From Ascaris suum (taxonomy: Eukaryota > Nematoda > Chromadorea > Rhabditida > Ascarididae), in contig CM024170.1 in the NCBI GenBank assembly GCA_013433145.1, positions 2,623,459 through 2,687,458 on the forward strand: a stretch of DNA of 64,000 nucleotides, in the 5' to 3' direction. Every line of letters starts with the position of its first letter. Positions within the stretch are counted from its first letter, which is position 1. The translations under genes were made by a program, and so were the position numbers. The notes under the pieces were generated by a model. That model was not told the DNA's origin and made no database searches. It saw only the letters and a program-made list of their open reading frames with translations. This document shows positions 59,703 to 64,000 of this stretch, in pieces.

Positions 59703-61386
59703 TTGACAATTGACCAATTCTGGGGCTTGTTGTGTACGAAATTGACTACCTTGAAGTTCGTTGAAGTCTCGTTTGGATCCGAGAAAAAGCCCGGCGATGT
59801 TGCCCACAAGATGAAATCATCCCATACTAGTATAATGTTATTTACCACTATGATGTCATTACCAGCACGCTATGATGGGCAGCTAAAAGAGAGTAAGCAC
59901 TCCGTTTGCTCAGCTGTCATATGTTGCACAGTCATTCGATTTGGCTATAGTAAATGAAAATTCAATCAATGGGGATGTCCCGATAAAATTTCCAGCCGCC
60001 GGCAATCGCCCATTGCACTCGAACCTAGCGAATGCGAGAGTATTTGGCATTAAGCTTCAATGCTTTATAAAACTTGCCAACCTTGATAAAAACTGAGAGA
60101 GAAACGTTTCCTGTATTTTAATGTTAAATTATAACTGCAAACGTTGCATGTTTCTCTAGCGTACCGTCGTTCCCACTTTGAACTAAATGAAAAAGATTAC
60201 CTTTCCAGAAATCTCTTGACCAGCAAAATATGCGCTTTCGGCGTTGTTAAACTCGATATCAAAACGATCCAATTTCACCATCGCTTAGAACATACTGCAA
60301 ATATTATTTATTTATCTAAGCGTTACTTTCGATTCATTCGTCTCGTGGATAAAGAGCATATCAATCTGCCGATATAAATGACACAATATGAATCATCATT
60401 TTCATGCATACGAAAATCCTAGATATATGAGTTCCAATCCCATAAAATGATTTTCAATGCCCAACTATAAATCACAATTACGAATATAAACAATGATCGG
60501 AAAGTCTAAATGAAAGAATTGCTGATCTAAGGTAGAATCAACAATTTCATGTATAGTTTGATCACTCATCTGATTTTCTAAGCTTGAGCGCGTTACGACA
60601 AAAAAGATATGTCGCAGTAATATAATGTGTGATCGAAACTGGATATTCCTCAGCACTTATAACATTGAAAGAAATATGCATTTGTATTTTTCTTTGATAC
60701 TTTTGTGAGAGATTTAATCAACTTGATCGATGTATTGCTATGTTGTGATGAGAATATAAATTAATGTATATCTTTTTTTACTCACACTTATTCACACTTT
60801 TGAAAGGATTTTAATCATTGCTGCAGTATGGTGAAAAACATCGTTCACATACAAATAATCATCACAATTGCCATCAGTGCATTGTGTACACGAATCGAAC
60901 AATCATGTAGTCGAGCTGTGAACGGAATTCTTTTATGATCGTTTTGAGATATAAATAAGGAATATCGATTGTGTGTTCGTTTAGCTTTTATTATTATGAG
61001 AATTTTCTTATGGATTATTGATTCGTTAAGGTCATTTCACGAGTTTTTTCTTTAATTTCAAATTGAATTATTAGATGAATGATTTTTTTTTTGTTCTTAA
61101 ATAACTATTCCCAACGTTCATATATAGTTCATGAGCTTGCCATAGAGATTGATCTTGATGGAAAATTGCTACACATAAAGAATAGGTTGTATATAAGCAA
61201 TAACATATTCGAGATTTTCTACAATATGAGCGAAAATCTATCGATGCACATCTCAAAGTTCGACGATCATCTATCAGCATCAACGAGGTAAATTTTCGAA
61301 GCAAAAAAAAAAGTTTTCCAAGAGAAACAACGAGATAAGTTTTCATTTCAATTCGCGTATTTTCCCGCAGGAAATGTCCGCCTTGA
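59703..61386 (+). CDS. Possible 3' end of an unrecognised plus-strand gene
   Basis: Best-supported part: exon 61128-61287 (reads HELAIEIDLDGKLLHIKNRL ... HLSASTR), an 83-bp intron with GTAAAT donor and TTTCCCGCAG acceptor, and a terminal exon 61371-61386 ending KCPP and TGA. A frame at 59703-59945 with a GTAAAT donor could precede it, as the phase (1) fits. I recognise no family, signal peptide or domain. If real, this is the only spliced plus-strand gene in the window. Confidence 0.25.
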
Positions 61387-61798
61387 ATGGGGCTCCTTAT
61401 TAGAAGCAGTGACTAGAAATGCGCAATATGCCCATCAATAACTGCACTCCTTCAAACAGTGATCAACAAGAAACGCCTATGCGCTAATATTTATGGCGTA
61501 TAATAGCTGAAAACTTAATATTATGCTAGAACACTTCCGTCACTTGATTGAAGATATATGAGTGATCATGTGGAGGGCAGAAATTTGAGTGACGAGCTTA
61601 TTGGAGTTCATTTGCGAGTGCCTCGCTTTTTCTAGGCGCCATTCTGATCGTTTTTTTTTTTGCCCAAAACTTGCCAAAAATTTTCTTGGCAAAAGATGAA
61701 GTCTTCTAGGAATATGTTGGAGAATGATTTTTTGAGCTTCTCGAAGTATAGTGAAACGGCTAGCATAATAACGGTAGTCTACCCTCCTAGTCTACCCT

Positions 61799-61817
61799 CC
61801 CCCCCCCCCCCCCCCCC
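61799..61817. repeat. Poly-C run (19 C)
   Basis: Nineteen C, preceded by a duplicated TAGTCTACCCTCC. Confidence 0.95.
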
Positions 61818-62349
61818 GCCCCATTTTCGCGATCAATGATTGCTCATACTTTGCCTTCAGCTAATCAGTTTTGCTCTTTCAAAAATATACAATTGTTTTT
61901 GTGATGCACTGATTGTTAATTCCTATCAGTGACCATATTAGTGGAACAATTAGCGTAACAAATAATAGTACAGTTTTATCCTCAAATATTATTTGCTTCG
62001 TTCATTGTAATGCATGAAGAGAAAATTAGCGCTAAATAATATTGGCTAGAAAGCGTTTTTTTTAAATGGCATCTTGCAAAAAAAAAAATCGCTCAGCTTT
62101 CATATCGTTTATTGTATTGCTTGTGTCGGGACTATTATTTGAGAAAATGTTTTCTCGATAAATTGTTCTTAGTTTTTCGGACCGACCCATATCAGTTCCA
62201 ACCATATTTAATCTCGCGAATTCTGCAGCTACTTTTTCCTCAATCGTTCCATCACTTTCCCTTATTCAATTTTCGTATCATCCGTACCTGTCAACTACAA
62301 ACACCGTAGCTGAACGCTGTTGGCGAACACACAAATGGGAATATCTAAA

Positions 62350-62430
62350 TGTTCGATGAGATGAAATATCTAAATGAAATACCTAGATGAAATACCTAAA
62401 TACCGGAAAATACCTAGATGAGATGAAAGA
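62350..62430. repeat. Short minisatellite, GATGAAATACCTAAA-like unit
   Basis: Four to five degenerate copies of a unit of about 15-16 bp (GATGAAATATCTAAAT, GAAATACCTAGAT and so on). Confidence 0.7.
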
Positions 62431-62482
62431 AGACAATAACTTCGTATTCAGTGGTCCCTTCACTCATTTTAACATTTATTAC

Positions 62483-62545
62483 CGGTCGAGGAGATAATGT
62501 TTTTGTCCGTTCGATAGCTACATCAAGAGGACTATCTTTAAACAT
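62483..62545 (-). CDS. Possible first coding exon, unrecognised
   Basis: A minus-strand ATG opens MFKDSPLDVAIERTKTLSPR with a GTAATA donor after 21 codons, phase 0. It could begin an unknown gene, or be an alternative 5' exon of the arrestin gene, whose exon 2 also starts in phase 0; nothing in the sequence settles this. Confidence 0.22.
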
Positions 62546-64000
62546 TCTTGAAATCCCCAAAAAACTATAAACTAATTACACCCTAGGCGGACAGCTGATG
62601 GTGTTGTACACTCTTTGAACATTTGGTTGTAGAACGTAAGCTAGTTTTTGTTCCCTAATTTATACGCGTTTTGCTGTTTCGGTTTTAATTTATTTCATCC
62701 AATGTCTCTTCAATTGTTGTCCATAATTTTTTTTACCGTATATGCAATACTCGAAATCATTTAATGCTATTGATACATATATAGAAATAAAAATTTCAAG
62801 AGGTAAACGACTATATAACGGTATACAGTTCATCGTTGTTTGTTAGCTTTGCTTTGCGTAGTTTAACAAATACTGATCGCTTTTCCTTTGTGGAAAGTTC
62901 ACATAATAAATTTGCAAATCGCTAGTATATTGAAATATTCGCGTATATTATTGACTAATTTTTGGTGTCGGATTACTCCAGATTTTTGATTCTAGTATTA
63001 AAATATATGAGCGCCATATTTGCAATAAGGAAGGATATCATTATAATGCGAATATATGTTTGCTAAATCATGTGAAACGAATGGAACATAGACAACTCAA
63101 ATGCTGTTAGAATGATGTTAGACAATTGGACACTGATTTGAACAATAAACAATACAATGAGATGCCATGTAAAAGTTCCCAGAAATAACATAATGGTCAA
63201 TAAATGTCCACTTGAAACGCAAAAGTGGACGATAACAAAGATATTGATATGACTTGGGTAAAGGTATGGTGTCTTTTACAATATCGCTTTAGTGACCTTT
63301 TCTAGTGTTGCTTTCACGTCACCTTAATCAACACTCTCAGCAATGGAACTAAATATAAAGAATACGGAGGAGTTAGCACCTGAATTATACCTTATGAAGG
63401 CAGGATGCCAACATTTCACCCCTCCTACGTTTGTTAACGCGGAAAAAAACCTATTATAGAAGTGAATTCTGTAGGTGGAATCCAAATAAACTGTCGGAGC
63501 GAATCAAACATATTTGAAGTTTTACTGAAAGAGGATCAAAGCTAGGTTTTGCAATTTTTTGCTTCTTCAGGTATCGTTTTACAGGTGACCGTCGGTGATT
63601 TCTCGTACTAGAGTTTACTTATCTGCCTATCCACCAGGGGAACCCTCATGAGATAAATGTACGGTTGTTTTACTTCGGAGTGGAAGGTATCCTCGTGATT
63701 TCGGTTCATCGAAAATTCACATTTCAGTTGGTTTAGAGGTAGTAGGATGATTATGTAAGCAACATCAAACACATTTGCACTCAATACTCCAAAAAATTTG
63801 ATCAGCACTATGATTATGTTGGGAGATGCAATGCCGATCGCATTTTTATAAGCAATAATGGCTGAATATTTATTGCCAGTTATTACTATTTCTACAGCTA
63901 AATCAGCGAAATAAAATAGCGGTTATCACTTGCATCGAATATAATCCACTAATTTTCCAAAATGAAATCAACAATTTATTCTTTCCACGTGATATAAGGA

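Larger units (their letters stand above)
58160..64000. other. Right flank, tentative exons only
   Basis: No identified gene. A plus-strand set of possible exons (59703-61386) and one minus-strand exon (62483-62545) are listed separately. Other open frames (58891-59082 plus, 60144-60377 plus, 63608-63808 minus) carry no motif I recognise. Confidence 0.5.

Overview
The window is visibly AT-rich eukaryotic DNA with short spliced exons, nematode-style splice acceptors (TTTCAG, TTGCAG) and one exact copy of the nematode SL1 spliced leader. With trypsin-inhibitor-like (TIL) protease inhibitor genes of the Ascaris C/E-1 type, this points to a parasitic nematode, most likely a clade V strongylid such as a hookworm (inference). 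No bacterial gene, rRNA or tRNA was recognised. Every gene I can model with confidence lies on the minus strand, and all gene models here were assembled by hand from splice sites, phase and family motifs. Layout: (1) 1-4073 has no supported gene, only low-complexity DNA and one doubtful exon. (2) 4190-30629 is an array of four near-identical four-exon genes, each for a secreted single-TIL inhibitor of 86-87 residues, embedded in a homogenised block (4753-30213) of three full periods (6,857, 8,180 and 9,171 bp) plus a partial fourth. Period lengths differ mainly by deletions in a spacer segment that is fullest in period 3. (3) In the period 3 spacer (24623-26971) lie an exact SL1 leader on the plus strand, an 18-nt SL1 match in the opposite orientation, and between them the longest open frame of the window (177 codons). 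(4) 37135-41010 is a diverged fifth family member with three TIL domains, probably using a GC-AG intron. (5) 41011-48459 holds no complete gene, only fragments: a degraded possible PIF/Harbinger transposase, one exon resembling fatty acyl-CoA reductase and a cysteine-rich frame. (6) 48516-58159 is a ten-exon arrestin-domain (alpha-arrestin) gene of 419 residues, complete by phase and with a poly(A) signal. (7) 58160-64000 has only tentative exons. Working together: the five inhibitor genes share a first exon (MW..), exon phases and, except copy 4, a promoter element, so they are a locally amplified family predicted to block chymotrypsin- or elastase-like proteases outside the worm's cells. The arrestin gene is an unrelated neighbour.
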